Source: Microbacterium sp. 5K110
GTDB lineage: Bacteria; Actinomycetota; Actinomycetes; Actinomycetales; Microbacteriaceae
Direction: 5' to 3'
Assembly: GCF_005774735.1 (NCBI RefSeq)
Contig: NZ_VBUM01000008.1
Span: forward strand, 1 to 64,000
DNA length: 64,000 nucleotides
The position numbers were made by a program, and so were the translations under genes. The notes beneath the pieces are model-generated. The model did no database searches. It was not told where the DNA came from and saw only the letters and a list, made by a program, of their open reading frames with translations. Positions 1 to 10,491 of the stretch are shown here, piece by piece. Positions within the stretch are counted from its first letter, which is position 1. Each line of letters starts with the position of its first letter.

Positions 1-80
1 CCGTTGCCCCACCCGCCCGTCTGGGACGCCTGAGGTTCCGCGGCCGAGGAGGACCGCCGCGCCCGGGCCGGGACGGTGTA

Positions 81-155
81 CCGCACAACTCCTGCGGTCT
101 GCGGGCTCCCGCGGCCGGAGCAGCGGCTCGCGCCTGATCTGCCGGAGTTGTGCGG
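81..155. repeat. Inverted repeat downstream of prfA
   Basis: CCGCACAACTCC (81-92) is the exact reverse complement of GGAGTTGTGCGG (144-155), with a GC-rich 51-nt spacer. It lies past the prfA stop codon, so it may be a 3' processing or termination structure or a dispersed repeat. No gene is recognisable in bases 1-182; prmC, often next to prfA, is not visible here. Confidence 0.45.
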
Positions 156-182
156 CCGAGACCGACGCGCAGAGCCGGGGGC

Positions 183-1274
183 TCAGCCCTCGGAGAGGGC
201 GGCGAGCCGAGCCTCTTCGTCGGCGGTGATCGCCGACTCGATGATCGGCGCCAACGCGCCGTCCATCACCTGGTCGAGGTTGTAGGACTTGTACCCGGTG
301 CGGTGGTCGGCGATGCGGTTCTCGGGGAAGTTGTACGTGCGGATGCGCTCGGAGCGGTCCATCCCGCGGATCTGCGAGCGCCGCGCGTCGGCGGCCACCG
401 CGTCGCGCTCCTCCTGCTGCTTCGCCAGCAGCCGCGCGCGCAGCACGCGCATACCGGCTTCGCGGTTCTGCAGCTGCGACTTCTCGTTCTGCATCGAGAC
501 GACGATCCCGGTCGGCACGTGGGTGATGCGCACGGCCGAGTCGGTCGTGTTCACCGACTGCCCGCCGGGGCCCGACGAACGGAAGACGTCGATCTTCAGG
601 TCGTTGGGGTCGATCGAGACCTCTTCGGGCTCGTCGACCTCGGGGAACACCAGCACACCCGTCGTCGAGGTGTGGATGCGCCCTTGCGACTCGGTCGCGG
701 GCACACGCTGTACGCGGTGCACACCGCCCTCGTACTTCAAGTGCGCCCACACCCCCTGCGCGGGGTCGCTGGACGAGCCCTTGATCGCGACCTGGACGTC
801 CTTGTAGCCGCCGAGGTCGGACTCGTTGCGTTCGAGGAGCTCGGTCTTCCAGCCCATGGATGCCGCGTACTGCAGGTACATCCGCAGCAGGTCGGCCGCG
901 AACAAGGCGCTCTCCGCCCCGCCTTCGCCGGCCTTGATCTCCATGATCACGTCGCGGGCATCGTCGGGGTCGCGCGGGATGAGCAGGCGCCGCAAGCGCT
1001 CCTGCGACTCCTCGAGCCGCTCTTCGAGCGCCGGGACCTCTTCGGCGAAGGCCTCGTCTTCACGCGCGAGTTCGCGCGCGGCATCCAGGTCATCGGATGC
1101 CGCCCGCCACGCGTCGTACGCGTGCACGATGCGGTTCAACTCGGCGTAGCGCCGGTTGACCCGCTTCGCGCGCGCCGCATCGGCGTGCACGGCCGGGTCG
1201 TTGAGTTCGAGCTCGACCTGCCGGTGCTCGTCGATCAGCCCGCGGACGGACTCGAGGATGCCGGAGTCGGACAC
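183..1274 (-). CDS. prfA: Peptide chain release factor 1
   Basis: Recognises UAA and UAG in the ribosomal A site and triggers hydrolysis of peptidyl-tRNA. The 363-aa length is normal. The PxT codon-recognition motif (PAT) is at residues 192-194, and the catalytic GGQ is at 237-239 in [10 protein letters not shown], the usual context. The start is GTG. It begins 4 nt after the rho stop codon, so it is probably co-transcribed with rho. No lesion is visible. Confidence 0.97.
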   Translation of the reverse strand: MSDSGILESVRGLIDEHRQVELELNDPAVHADAARAKRVNRRYAELNRIVHAYDAWRAASDDLDAARELAREDEAFAEEVPALEERLEESQERLRRLLIPRDPDDARDVIMEIKAGEGGAESALFAADLLRMYLQYAASMGWKTELLERNESDLGGYKDVQVAIKGSSSDPAQGVWAHLKYEGGVHRVQRVPATESQGRIHTSTTGVLVFPEVDEPEEVSIDPNDLKIDVFRSSGPGGQSVNTTDSAVRITHVPTGIVVSMQNEKSQLQNREAGMRVLRARLLAKQQEERDAVAADARRSQIRGMDRSERIRTYNFPENRIADHRTGYKSYNLDQVMDGALAPIIESAITADEEARLAALSEG

Positions 1275-1277
1275 GGC

Positions 1278-3410
1278 TCAGCGGATGCCGTTGTCGTGCC
1301 CGTTGTCTCCGCGCGCGGGGGCCGGGATCGACTTCTGCATCTGGACGAGGAACTCGACGTTGGACTGCGTCTCTTTGAGCTTGCCGAGCACGACCTCGAG
1401 GGCCTGCTGCGGGTCGAGGCCCGCGAGGGCGCGACGCAGCTTCCAGGTGATCTTGACCTCGTCGGGCGACAGCAGCATCTCTTCGCGACGAGTCGAGGAC
1501 GCGTTGACGTCCACCGCCGGGAAGATGCGCTTGTCGGCGAGCTGGCGGTTCAGGCGCAGTTCGCTGTTGCCGGTGCCCTTGAACTCCTCGAAGATCACGT
1601 CGTCCATCTTCGAACCGGTCTCGACCAGAGCCGTCGCCAGGATCGTGAGCGACCCGCCGTTCTCGATGTTGCGCGCGGCGCCGAAGAAGCGCTTGGGCGG
1701 GTACAGCGCCGAGGCGTCCACGCCACCGGTCAGCACGCGACCCGAGGTCGGTGCCGACAGGTTGTAGGCGCGGCCGAGACGCGTGATCGAGTCCAGCAGC
1801 ACGACGACGTCGCGACCGAGCTCGACCAGACGCTTCGCCCGCTCGATGGCGAGCTCGGCGACCGTGGTGTGGTCTTCGGCGGGACGGTCGAACGTCGAGG
1901 CGATGACCTCGCCCTTCACCGTGCGCTGCATGTCGGTGACCTCTTCGGGGCGCTCGTCCACGAGCACGACCATGAGGTGGACCTCGGGGTTGTTCTGCGC
2001 GATCGCGTTCGCGATCTGCTGCAGCACGATCGTCTTGCCCGCCTTGGGGGGCGCGACGATCAGGCCGCGCTGGCCCTTGCCGACCGGTGCGACCAGATCG
2101 ATGAGGCGCTGCGTGAGCTTCTCGGGCGCGGTCTCCATGCGCAGACGCTCCTGCGGGTACAGCGGCGTCAGCTTGCCGAACTCGACGCGCGTGGCGGCGT
2201 CGTCGACGGAGAGGCCGTTGATGGAGTCGACCTTCACCAGCGCGTTGTACTTCTGGCGGCTGGACTGCTCGTTCTCGCGCGGCTGCTTGATGGCGCCGAC
2301 GACCGCGTCGCCCTTGCGCAGGTTGTACTTCTTGACCTGGCCGAGCGAGACGTAGACGTCGCTCGGACCGGGGAGGTACCCGGTCGTGCGGACGAACGCG
2401 TAGTTGTCGAGCACGTCGAGGATGCCGGCGATCGGGACGAGGACGTCGTCCTCACCGATCTCGCTCTCGAACTCATCACCGGTCGTGGCCTGCCCGCGAC
2501 GCTTGTTGCGCTGACGGTTGCGGCCGTTGCCCTGGTTCTGCTGCTGAGCCTGCTGACCGTTCTGCGCGGGCGCTTCGGCCTCCTCGGTCGGGGCAGCCTG
2601 GGCGGGGGCGGGTGCCTCGCTCTTGTCGGCGGTCTCGGCCTTGTTGCGGTTGCGGTTGCGCGACCGGCTGCGGCTGCGGCCGCGCGACGGGGTCTCGGAG
2701 GACTCGTCGGTCGTGTCGGCCTCGGCACCGGATGCCACGGCCTCGGCGTTCGTGTCGGCCTCGGGGGCGCTCTCGACCGGAGCCTCGGCGGCGTCGGTCA
2801 CGGGGGCGCTCTCGGCCGGAGCCTCGGCGTCGTCGGTCACGGGGGCACCCTCGGTCGCCGGCTCGGCCTCGGGCGCGGAGCCCTCGGCAGCGGCCTCTTC
2901 GGCGGCCGGCGCCTCGGCGGCGGGAGTCTCGGTGGCGACCGGAGCCTCGGCAGCCGGCGCCTCGGCGGCGGGAGCCTCGGTGGCGGCGTCGACGGCCGGA
3001 GTCTCGGCGGTGGCGGCGTCGGGAGCCTCGGCGGCCGGGGTCTCTTCGGCGGGGGCGCTCTTCGCACGGCGCGGCGCACGCTTGCGCGGCGCGCGCGCAG
3101 GCTTGACCGGCGCCTCTTCGGCGGCGGGCTCCTTGGCCGAAGCCGCGGGCGCCTCCTCGGCGGCGGGCTCCTCGGCCGAAGCCGCGGGCGCTTCCTCGGC
3201 GACCGGCTCGGCCGGAGCGGGCTGCTCCTCGGCAGCCGGAGCCGCCTCGGCGTCGGCCGCGGGCTCCTCGGCGACGGGGGCCTCCTCGCCCTCGCCGTCG
3301 ACGGGCGCGTCGAACAGCGTCTCGTCGGCGGGAGCGGCGGGCTGCTCCTCGGGGGTGGTGTTCGCGCCCTCGGGCGCGTCAACGGGCTGGGTCTCGGAGA
3401 TGGACTCCAC
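1278..3410 (-). CDS. rho: Transcription termination factor Rho with long N-terminal extension
   Basis: Hexameric RNA helicase that releases RNA polymerase from untranslated transcripts. The RNA-binding and ATPase core fills the C-terminal ~400 residues, with Walker A APPKAGKT near 453 and Walker B DVVVLLD near 534. About 300 N-terminal residues are low-complexity Ala/Pro/Glu followed by Arg-rich patches (RSRSRNRNRNK, RNRQRNKRR). Actinobacterial Rho proteins often have such an insert, which adds RNA affinity, but this one is long (710 aa total versus ~420 in E. coli). GTG start with GAGGAG upstream. Confidence 0.97.
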   Translation of the reverse strand: MESISETQPVDAPEGANTTPEEQPAAPADETLFDAPVDGEGEEAPVAEEPAADAEAAPAAEEQPAPAEPVAEEAPAASAEEPAAEEAPAASAKEPAAEEAPVKPARAPRKRAPRRAKSAPAEETPAAEAPDAATAETPAVDAATEAPAAEAPAAEAPVATETPAAEAPAAEEAAAEGSAPEAEPATEGAPVTDDAEAPAESAPVTDAAEAPVESAPEADTNAEAVASGAEADTTDESSETPSRGRSRSRSRNRNRNKAETADKSEAPAPAQAAPTEEAEAPAQNGQQAQQQNQGNGRNRQRNKRRGQATTGDEFESEIGEDDVLVPIAGILDVLDNYAFVRTTGYLPGPSDVYVSLGQVKKYNLRKGDAVVGAIKQPRENEQSSRQKYNALVKVDSINGLSVDDAATRVEFGKLTPLYPQERLRMETAPEKLTQRLIDLVAPVGKGQRGLIVAPPKAGKTIVLQQIANAIAQNNPEVHLMVVLVDERPEEVTDMQRTVKGEVIASTFDRPAEDHTTVAELAIERAKRLVELGRDVVVLLDSITRLGRAYNLSAPTSGRVLTGGVDASALYPPKRFFGAARNIENGGSLTILATALVETGSKMDDVIFEEFKGTGNSELRLNRQLADKRIFPAVDVNASSTRREEMLLSPDEVKITWKLRRALAGLDPQQALEVVLGKLKETQSNVEFLVQMQKSIPAPARGDNGHDNGIR

Positions 3411-3564
3411 GAGTGCTCCTCAGGATGAAACGTGGTCAGATCGCGGGTCGTCGGTGCAGAGGGCAGACGAAGACACTCACCAGCGGTTCGGAAGACTGCA
3501 GCCGATACCGGGTTCGCGATTTGTTGCGGATTTCGCAGGTGTCGCAGAGGCTCAGATTCGCGTG

Positions 3565-4497
3565 CTAAGCGGAACCCTCTGCGGCCTTCACTGTACCACC
3601 CTTGACGTCGACGGCGAGCATGAGCGTCTGCCACGGGGTGTCGACGAGGGACCCGGCGAGCTCGGCAGCCCCGAGACGCTGGCCCGGACCGTCGGCGAGC
3701 ACCAGCACGCTCGGGCCGGCGCCCGACACGACGGCCGCGTAGCCCTCGGCGCGCAACGAGCGAACCAGACGGTCGGTCTCGGGCATCGCCTGCGCGCGGT
3801 AGTTCTGGTGCAGTTTGTCCTCCGTGGCCGCCATCAGCAGCTCGGGGCTCTGCGTCATCGCCGCGATGAGCAGGGCCGACCGCGAGACGTTGAACACCGC
3901 GTCTTCGCGCGGCACCTGCAGCGGCTGAAGGCTCCGGGCGACCGCCGTCGACATCGTGAAGCTCGGCACCAGCACGAGCGGCGAGACGCCGCGGTGGACG
4001 ATGAGCTGCTTGTGCTGGGGGCCTTCGGCATCCATCCACGCGATCGTCAGGCCGCCGAACAGGCCGGGGGCCACGTTGTCGGGGTGACCCTCCATCTCGG
4101 TAGCGAGGCGCAGGAGGTCGACGTCGCTGAAGTCGGCCTCGCCCTCGAGCAGCCCCTGGGCGGCCAGGATGCCGGCCACCACCGCCGCGCCGGAGGATCC
4201 CATTCCGCGCCCGTGCGGGATGACGTTGTGCGCGACCAGGCGCAGGCCCGGCACCTCGCGCCCGACCGACGCGTAGGCGTGCGCGATCGCGCGGACGACG
4301 AGGTGCGAGGCATCGCGCGGGACGTCCTCGGTGCCCTCACCGCTGACCTCGATCTCGAGGCGCCCCGGCTCGAGAGCCTCGACCGTGAGCTCGTCGTAGA
4401 CGCTGAGCGCGAGACCGAGGGTGTCGAACCCGGGGCCGAGGTTGGCGCTGGTGGCCGGGACGCGGACCGCGACCCGGCGCCCAAGGGCTGCGGTCAC
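3565..4497 (-). CDS. thrB: Homoserine kinase
   Basis: GHMP-family kinase that phosphorylates L-homoserine with ATP, the step before threonine synthase. The N-terminal [18 protein letters not shown] block and the glycine-rich ATP loop [10 protein letters not shown] are both present. The predicted length is 310 aa, normal for the family. The GTG start was chosen because it overlaps the thrC stop codon (GTGA); longer readings run into the thrC coding region. Confidence 0.95.
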   Translation of the reverse strand: MTAALGRRVAVRVPATSANLGPGFDTLGLALSVYDELTVEALEPGRLEIEVSGEGTEDVPRDASHLVVRAIAHAYASVGREVPGLRLVAHNVIPHGRGMGSSGAAVVAGILAAQGLLEGEADFSDVDLLRLATEMEGHPDNVAPGLFGGLTIAWMDAEGPQHKQLIVHRGVSPLVLVPSFTMSTAVARSLQPLQVPREDAVFNVSRSALLIAAMTQSPELLMAATEDKLHQNYRAQAMPETDRLVRSLRAEGYAAVVSGAGPSVLVLADGPGQRLGAAELAGSLVDTPWQTLMLAVDVKGGTVKAAEGSA

Positions 4498-5576
4498 TCG
4501 GCCACCGGCTTCAGGTCGAGGACCGAGGCGACCTCCGACGTCGTCGCGTCGACGACCGTGGGCTGCACCTCGGTGCCGTCGGCCTTGCGCAGGGCCCACT
4601 GCGGGTCCTTCAGACCGTGACCGGTGACGGTGAGCACGACCTTGGCCCCGGCGGGGATGAGGCCCGCCTCGGCGCGGTCGAGCAGACCGGCGACGCTGAT
4701 CGCCGACGCCGGCTCGACGAACACGCCCACCTCGCCGGCGAGGATCTTCTGCGCGGCGAGGATGCGGTCGTCGTCGATGGCGCCGAACCAGCCGTCGGTG
4801 GCATCCCGGGCCTCGAGGGCCAAGTGCCACGATGCGGGGTTGCCGATGCGGATGGCGCTCGCGATCGTCTCGGGGTTCTTCACGACCTCGCCGCGCACGA
4901 GCGGGGCGGAGCCGGCGGCCTGGAAACCGAACATGCGGGGAACACGCGTGGAAACGCCGCGGTCGGCCTCTTCACGGTAGCCGCGGGAGTACGCCGTGTA
5001 ATTACCGGCGTTGCCGACGGGGATGAAGTGGAAGTCGGGGGCGTCGCCCAGCTGCTCCACGACCTCGTACGCGGCGGTCTTCTGGCCCTCGATGCGGTCG
5101 GGGTTGACCGAGTTGACCAAGTGCACCGGGTAGTGGTCGGCGAGCTCGCGGGCGATCTCGAGGCAATCGTCGAAGTTGCCGCGAATCTGGATCAGCCGGC
5201 CGTTGTGGGCCACGGCCTGGCTCAGCTTTCCCATCGCGATCTTGCCCTCGGGCACGAGCACGGCGGCGGTGATGCCGGCGTGGGCCGCGTACGCCGCGGC
5301 CGAGGCCGAGGTGTTGCCGGTCGAGGCGCAGATGACGGCCTTGGCGCCGTGCTCGACGGCGCGCGAGAGCGCGACCGTCATGCCGCGGTCCTTGAACGAC
5401 CCGGTGGGGTTCATGCCCTCGAACTTCACCCAGACGTCCGCGCCGGTGCGCCGCGACAGGGCGGGAGCCGGGATGAGCGGGGTGCCGCCCTCGCCGAGCG
5501 TCACGACGGTGGAGGCGTCGGTGACGCCCAGACGGTCCGCGTACTCGCGGAGGACTCCGCGCCAGACGTGTGCCAT
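4494..5576 (-). CDS. thrC: Threonine synthase
   Basis: PLP-dependent lyase that converts O-phosphohomoserine to L-threonine. The PLP lysine is in [11 protein letters not shown], followed by the family's [14 protein letters not shown] phosphate-binding loop. The 360-aa length matches the short actinobacterial type. It starts 2 nt after the hom stop codon and overlaps thrB by 4 nt. Confidence 0.96.
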   Translation of the reverse strand: MAHVWRGVLREYADRLGVTDASTVVTLGEGGTPLIPAPALSRRTGADVWVKFEGMNPTGSFKDRGMTVALSRAVEHGAKAVICASTGNTSASAAAYAAHAGITAAVLVPEGKIAMGKLSQAVAHNGRLIQIRGNFDDCLEIARELADHYPVHLVNSVNPDRIEGQKTAAYEVVEQLGDAPDFHFIPVGNAGNYTAYSRGYREEADRGVSTRVPRMFGFQAAGSAPLVRGEVVKNPETIASAIRIGNPASWHLALEARDATDGWFGAIDDDRILAAQKILAGEVGVFVEPASAISVAGLLDRAEAGLIPAGAKVVLTVTGHGLKDPQWALRKADGTEVQPTVVDATTSEVASVLDLKPVAE

Positions 5577-5577
5577 G

Positions 5578-6909
5578 TCAGTTCCCTTCCACGCGCAGTA
5601 CGGATACCACGCGCTCGACGACGCCGCTCGCGGCGAGACGCTCGACGGTCTCGCTCAGGTCTTGCTCACGGGCCTGGTGTGTACCGATGACCAGACGCGC
5701 CGACCCGCTCGCGGCGGTGTCGTCGGCATCCGGTTCGATGACGGTCTGTTCGACGGTCGCGATCGAGACGCGCCCTTCGCTGAGGATGCCGGCGACCGTG
5801 GCGAGCACGCCCGGCTGATCGTCGACCTCGAGCGTGATCTGGTAGCGCGTGATGACCCGGCCGATGGGCACGGTGGGGAGATTGGCGCGCGTGGACTCAC
5901 CGACGCCCACTCCCCCGGCGATGTGGCGGCGGGCCGCGGAGACGACGTCGCCGAGGACGGCGGAGGCGGTCTGCACGCCGCCGGCACCGGCGCCGTAGAA
6001 CATGAGGTCGCCGGCGGCCTCGGCCTGGACGAACACGGCGTTGTTGGCGCCGTGCACGCTCGCGAGCGGGTGCGTCCGGTCGACCAGCGCGGGGTACACG
6101 CGCACCGAGATCGACTCGCTCGACTCGCCCTCGGCGGCGGGCAGGCGCTCGCATACGGCGAGGAGCTTGATGACGTAGCCGGCGTGACGCGCGGACTCGA
6201 TCATCGCGGCATCGATCTGGGTGATGCCCTCGCGGTGGACGGCATCCAGGGGCACGGTGGTGTGGAACGCCAGGCTCGCCAGGATCGCGGCCTTCTGCGC
6301 GGCGTCGTAGCCCTCGACGTCGGCCGTGGGGTCGGCCTCGGCGTATCCGAGCGCCTGCGCCTGGGCGAGCACGTCCGCGAAGTCGGCGCCCTCGGTGTCC
6401 ATGCGGTCGAGGATGTAGTTCGTCGTGCCGTTGACGATGCCCATGATCCGCACGACGCGGTCGCCGGCGAGCGAGTCGCGGAGCGGGCGGATGATCGGGA
6501 TGGCACCGGCGGCCGCGGCCTCGTAGTACACCTCGGCGCCCACCTGATCGGCGGCCTCGAAGATCTCGGAGCCGTGCGTGGCCAGCAGCGCCTTGTTGGC
6601 GGTGACGACGTCGGCGCCGGAGTTGATGGCCTGCAGCACTTGCGCGCGCGCCGGCTCGATGCCGCCCATGAGCTCGATCACGATGTCCGCGCCGACGATG
6701 AGGGTCTCGGCATCCGTCGTGAACAGCTCGCGCGGCAGATCGGTGTCGCGCTTGGCGTCGAGGTCGCGGACGGCGATGCCGGCGAGCTCGAGGGTGGCTC
6801 CGGCGCGGTCGGCCAGTTCGGCGCGGTGCTTGAGCAGCAGGTCGGCGACCTGCGAGCCGACGGCACCGGCGCCCAGCAGCGCCACGCGCAGCGTGCGGTA
6901 GTCGGTCAT
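5578..6909 (-). CDS. hom: Homoserine dehydrogenase
   Basis: NAD(P)H-dependent reduction of aspartate semialdehyde to homoserine, the branch point to threonine and methionine. A Rossmann loop [12 protein letters not shown] is near the N terminus. A C-terminal ACT domain (from about [21 protein letters not shown]) predicts feedback inhibition by threonine. At 443 aa it is full length. Its ATG overlaps the lysA stop codon (ATGA). Confidence 0.96.
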   Translation of the reverse strand: MTDYRTLRVALLGAGAVGSQVADLLLKHRAELADRAGATLELAGIAVRDLDAKRDTDLPRELFTTDAETLIVGADIVIELMGGIEPARAQVLQAINSGADVVTANKALLATHGSEIFEAADQVGAEVYYEAAAAGAIPIIRPLRDSLAGDRVVRIMGIVNGTTNYILDRMDTEGADFADVLAQAQALGYAEADPTADVEGYDAAQKAAILASLAFHTTVPLDAVHREGITQIDAAMIESARHAGYVIKLLAVCERLPAAEGESSESISVRVYPALVDRTHPLASVHGANNAVFVQAEAAGDLMFYGAGAGGVQTASAVLGDVVSAARRHIAGGVGVGESTRANLPTVPIGRVITRYQITLEVDDQPGVLATVAGILSEGRVSIATVEQTVIEPDADDTAASGSARLVIGTHQAREQDLSETVERLAASGVVERVVSVLRVEGN

Positions 6910-8354
6910 TCGATGTCTCCGTGGGGTGGTGCGGCCGAGCCGCGGGATGAGAAGGAAGCGGATGCCGCGATGCCGGCGTCGCGGGACAGCAGATCCTCGA
7001 CGGTCTCTCCGCGCACGATCACGCGCGCCTCGCCGTCGCGGACCGCCACGACCGGGGGGCGCGGGGTGTAGTTGTAGTTGCTCGCCAGCGAGAAGCAGTA
7101 CGCGCCGGTGGCCGGCACCGCCAGCAGATCGCCCGGGGTGACGTCGCCGGGAAGGTACTCGGCATCCACCACGATGTCACCGGACTCGCAGTGGTGCCCG
7201 ACGACGCGCGAGAGGGCGGGGGCGGCGGCACTCTCGCGCGAGACGATCCGCGCGGAGAAGTCGGCGCCGTACAGGGCGGGACGGGCGTTGTCGCTCATCC
7301 CCCCGTCGACGCTGACGTAGGTGCGCTCGCGACCCTCGCCGATCTCGACCTTCTTGACCGTGCCGACCTCGTACAGCGTCACGCCGGCCTGACCGACGAT
7401 GACGCGTCCGGGCTCGCACGCGACGTCGGGCATCGGGATGCCGCGCACCGCGCACTCCTGTGCGATGGCATCGAGGATGCCGTCGGCGATCTCCTCGATC
7501 GGGCGCGGGTCGTCGACGGACGTGTAGGAGATGCCGAAACCGCCCCCGACGTTGAGGAGGGGGATCTCTCCCCCGGCGAGCAGGTCGGCGTGCAGGTCGA
7601 CGAGTCGGGCCGCGGACTCGCGGAACCCGGAGGAGTCGAAGATCTGCGACCCGATGTGGGCGTGGAGTCCGACGAAGCGCAGACCGGGCAGCTCGCGGAT
7701 GCGAGCGACCGCCTCGGCGGCGCCGTCGAGCGAGAAGCCGAACTTCTGGTCCTCGTGGGCGGTGGCCAGGAAGGCGTGGGTCTCGGCGTGCACGCCGGTG
7801 CGCACCCGGACCAGGACGGACTGCACCGCACCGCGACGATCGGCGATCGCGGCGAGACGCTCGATCTCGATGGGACTGTCGACCACGACCGAGCCGATCC
7901 CCACGTCGACGGCGCGCTCGAGCTCGTCGACGCTCTTGTTGTTGCCGTGGAACCCCAGGCGCGCGGGTTCGGCGCCGCCGGCCAGCGCGACCTCCAGCTC
8001 GCCGCGCGTGCAGACGTCGACGGCGAGGCCCTCGTCGGTGACCCAGCGCACGACCTCGGCCGACAGGAAGGCCTTGCCTGCGTAATAGACGCGCGAGCGG
8101 ATGCCGTGACGCGCGGCGGCCGAGGCGAAGGCGTCGCGGGCCCGGCGGGCGTGCGCCCGCACCTCGGCCTCGTCGAGCACGTAGAGCGGGGTGCCGAAGC
8201 GGGCACGCAAGTCGAAGATCGACACGCCCCCGACCTCGACCGAGCCGTCGTCGACTCGACGCGCGGAAGACGGCCAGACGGAGGCGACGAGCTCGTTCGC
8301 TTCGGCCGGGGCGGTGAGCCACTCGGGCACGAGCGCGGAGTGCGAGGCGGACAC
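6906..8354 (-). CDS. lysA: Diaminopimelate decarboxylase
   Basis: PLP enzyme of the alanine racemase fold that decarboxylates meso-diaminopimelate to L-lysine. The PLP lysine is in YYAGKAFLS. The phosphate-binding GGGFGISY and the substrate-binding EPGR and CESGD motifs are visible. The 482-aa length is normal for actinobacteria. The GTG start is not strongly supported by a Shine-Dalgarno sequence, so the first few residues are uncertain. Confidence 0.96.
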   Translation of the reverse strand: MSASHSALVPEWLTAPAEANELVASVWPSSARRVDDGSVEVGGVSIFDLRARFGTPLYVLDEAEVRAHARRARDAFASAAARHGIRSRVYYAGKAFLSAEVVRWVTDEGLAVDVCTRGELEVALAGGAEPARLGFHGNNKSVDELERAVDVGIGSVVVDSPIEIERLAAIADRRGAVQSVLVRVRTGVHAETHAFLATAHEDQKFGFSLDGAAEAVARIRELPGLRFVGLHAHIGSQIFDSSGFRESAARLVDLHADLLAGGEIPLLNVGGGFGISYTSVDDPRPIEEIADGILDAIAQECAVRGIPMPDVACEPGRVIVGQAGVTLYEVGTVKKVEIGEGRERTYVSVDGGMSDNARPALYGADFSARIVSRESAAAPALSRVVGHHCESGDIVVDAEYLPGDVTPGDLLAVPATGAYCFSLASNYNYTPRPPVVAVRDGEARVIVRGETVEDLLSRDAGIAASASFSSRGSAAPPHGDIE

Positions 8355-8613
8355 GGAGGAACCAATCGGGTTTTGCGGCGACGCGACGGCCGCGGATCAC
8401 GGCTCCTGCCCGCGCGGGGCGTCACGCGACAGGCAGTCCTTGCAGTCTAGGGCACGGCGTATGCCGCCCCCTTCCCATGACCGGTGGATGCCGCTGACCG
8501 CGGGCGCCGCCGCCCGCGGAACGAGTGATGCACCGGGTGAACTGCGGGGGCGGAGAGCCGGTGCCGGCGGAACGACGATCCGCCGAGCGCGGCGCCGGAC
8601 CTACCGTGAACCG

Positions 8614-9711
8614 GTGCCGCGCCGATCATCGTCCCCCCTCGTCGTCGATGCCCTCGGGGTCAGGATCGGCATCGATCTCTCTGCGCTCGAGCCGCCGGCA
8701 CGCGCCGCCGTGCGGTCGGCGTGGAGCGGCGCTGTCTCCGCGGAGAGCGCCGCGCCGCGAACCGTCGTCGCCCCCGCGGCCTCCCACGGCGAGGGCCCCA
8801 TGCTCGCCGCACTCTCCAGCGCCGTGACGATGGCGGCCATCGAGGCACGGCGCGGCGACCTCTGGATGCTGCATGCCGCTGGGGTCGCCGGCCCGGACGG
8901 CGGCGTCGTCGTCCTCGTCGGAGAGTCGGGTGCCGGCAAGACCACCGCCGTCCGTACGCTCGCCCGCACGGCGGGCTACGTGTCGGACGAGACGGTGGGC
9001 ATCGATGCCTCCGGCACGGTTCTGCCGTACCGCAAACCGCTGTCGGTCATCACCGAGGGCGTGTCGCACAAGGTGCAGCGCTCCCCCGACGAGCTGGCCC
9101 TCGGCGCGCTCCCCGCCGCCGAGCTGCACCTGTCACGGCTGATCCTGCTCGCCCGGCGTCCCGGATCGTCGGACGCCCGGCTCGTTCCCGTCCCCACCTC
9201 CGAGGCGATCGCCGAGCTGGCGGGCCAGTCGAGTGCTCTCGTACAGTTGCGACACCCCGTCCGCACGATGGTCGAGCTCATCGACCGCACGGGCGGCGCC
9301 CTCCGCGCGGAGTACGGCGAGGTCGGCGATCTCGCGGCACTCCTGCGGGATGCCGCCTCTCCGTCGCCCAGCGCGGGATCCGAGCCCGCCGATCCGGCCC
9401 CGCTCCGGCTCGCCGACCCCGACCCGGGGTCCCCCGGGGACGGAACTCGGTACCAGCGCGCGGACGCCGTCGACTGGTGCGCACTGCCCGACGACCGACT
9501 CGCGGTGCTGTCCGGTCACACCGACGGCAGCGGGACGCTGCGGGTGCTCGCGGGTGTCGCGCCCACCCTGTGGCGCGCGGCCTCCGGTGTGCGGCGCGAC
9601 GAGCTCGTCGCGGCCGTCGACGCCGCGTTCGCCTGCCCCGATCCCGGAGAGGTCACCGATCGGGCCCTTCAATCGCTGATCGAGGCGGGTCTGCTGCGCG
9701 CGTCGGTCTGA
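8614..9711 (+). CDS. HprK-like P-loop ATPase fused to a PqqD-like domain
   Basis: The gene is not recognised by name. Residues ~100-125 carry a P-loop (GESGAGKTT) followed by SDETVGI, as in HPr-kinase-like ATPases. The last ~85 residues have the pattern of a PqqD/RiPP-recognition winged helix (ADAVDWCALPDD, then LWRAASGVRRDELV, then LIEAGLLRA). HprK-like and PqqD-like proteins occur together in lasso-peptide pathways, but no precursor, protease or cyclase gene is visible nearby, so the role is open. It is read opposite to its neighbours. GTG at 8614 is the likeliest start; the frame is open further upstream. Confidence 0.7.
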   Translation: MPRRSSSPLVVDALGVRIGIDLSALEPPARAAVRSAWSGAVSAESAAPRTVVAPAASHGEGPMLAALSSAVTMAAIEARRGDLWMLHAAGVAGPDGGVVVLVGESGAGKTTAVRTLARTAGYVSDETVGIDASGTVLPYRKPLSVITEGVSHKVQRSPDELALGALPAAELHLSRLILLARRPGSSDARLVPVPTSEAIAELAGQSSALVQLRHPVRTMVELIDRTGGALRAEYGEVGDLAALLRDAASPSPSAGSEPADPAPLRLADPDPGSPGDGTRYQRADAVDWCALPDDRLAVLSGHTDGSGTLRVLAGVAPTLWRAASGVRRDELVAAVDAAFACPDPGEVTDRALQSLIEAGLLRASV

Positions 9712-9718
9712 GCGCGGC

Positions 9719-10489
9719 TCAGCCGCACGTGCCGTTCTGCTGCAGCGCGGGGTCGTCGAGCAGGCCACCGTCGATGGCGAACATCGCCACGAGGTCGTCG
9801 CCCTGCACGGTGACCGAGTCGAGCGTCAGCCCGGCGGGAAGGCGATCGGCGATGCACAGGTTCCACGTCCGCAGAGCACCGTCGGCGACGCCGCCCAACT
9901 GACCGCGGAGGGTCTCGGCATCCACGCGGTTGCCGCCGAGCTCGAACGAGGACGGCGTGAGCGTGAGGTCGCCGCCGGCGGCGCCCGGGGTCAGGGAGAT
10001 CCCGACCGGGATGGGGACGCCGAAGACCGAGAACCGCGTCGAGAGGGTGACGTCGGGCGCCGCGGTGCCGACCGTGTCCGACGGGAAATCGGGGATCTGC
10101 GACAGCAGCGCCCGCAGCTGCGCGGGATCCAGGCGCACCGAAGCCGAACCGCCCGATGCGGCCGCGCCCCCGGCGACCGGAACGCCCTGCAACCGCACAC
10201 GGACGTCACCGGTGAGCGACCCGATCGCGACGTCGTCCGCCGACACCCCGACCTCGTCCAGTCGACCCGAGATCAGCTGCGGCAGGACGATACCCGGCAC
10301 CTCGACGTCGACCGGCTGATCGGCAGGCAGACCCACCTTCTGCACGACCAGCGAGCGCACCGTGCTCGCCACGGCCGAGCGCGCGATCGCCTCGGCGGCC
10401 ACGAGAAGACCCGCGACCACCACCACGATCACCGCGACGATTGCGATCGTCCGGCCGGTCCGGCGGCGGGGCCGCGTGGCATCCGTCAT
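9719..10489 (-). CDS. DUF2993 family membrane-anchored lipid-binding-like protein
   Basis: 256 aa with a positively charged N terminus and one membrane segment (IAIVAVIVVVVAGLLVAAEAI), then an extracytoplasmic domain with the DUF2993 pattern (VPGIVLPQLISGRLDEVGV). Family members are thought to bind lipids at the envelope; function here is inferred only. It begins 2 nt after argS and is likely co-transcribed with it. Confidence 0.8.
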   Translation of the reverse strand: MTDATRPRRRTGRTIAIVAVIVVVVAGLLVAAEAIARSAVASTVRSLVVQKVGLPADQPVDVEVPGIVLPQLISGRLDEVGVSADDVAIGSLTGDVRVRLQGVPVAGGAAASGGSASVRLDPAQLRALLSQIPDFPSDTVGTAAPDVTLSTRFSVFGVPIPVGISLTPGAAGGDLTLTPSSFELGGNRVDAETLRGQLGGVADGALRTWNLCIADRLPAGLTLDSVTVQGDDLVAMFAIDGGLLDDPALQQNGTCG

Positions 10490-10491
10490 GA

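Noticed and set aside
150..3428. 1092-aa plus-strand ORF antisense to prfA and rho
   Set aside because: High-GC shadow frame; composition is Arg/Gly/Leu noise and the minus strand carries two certain genes.
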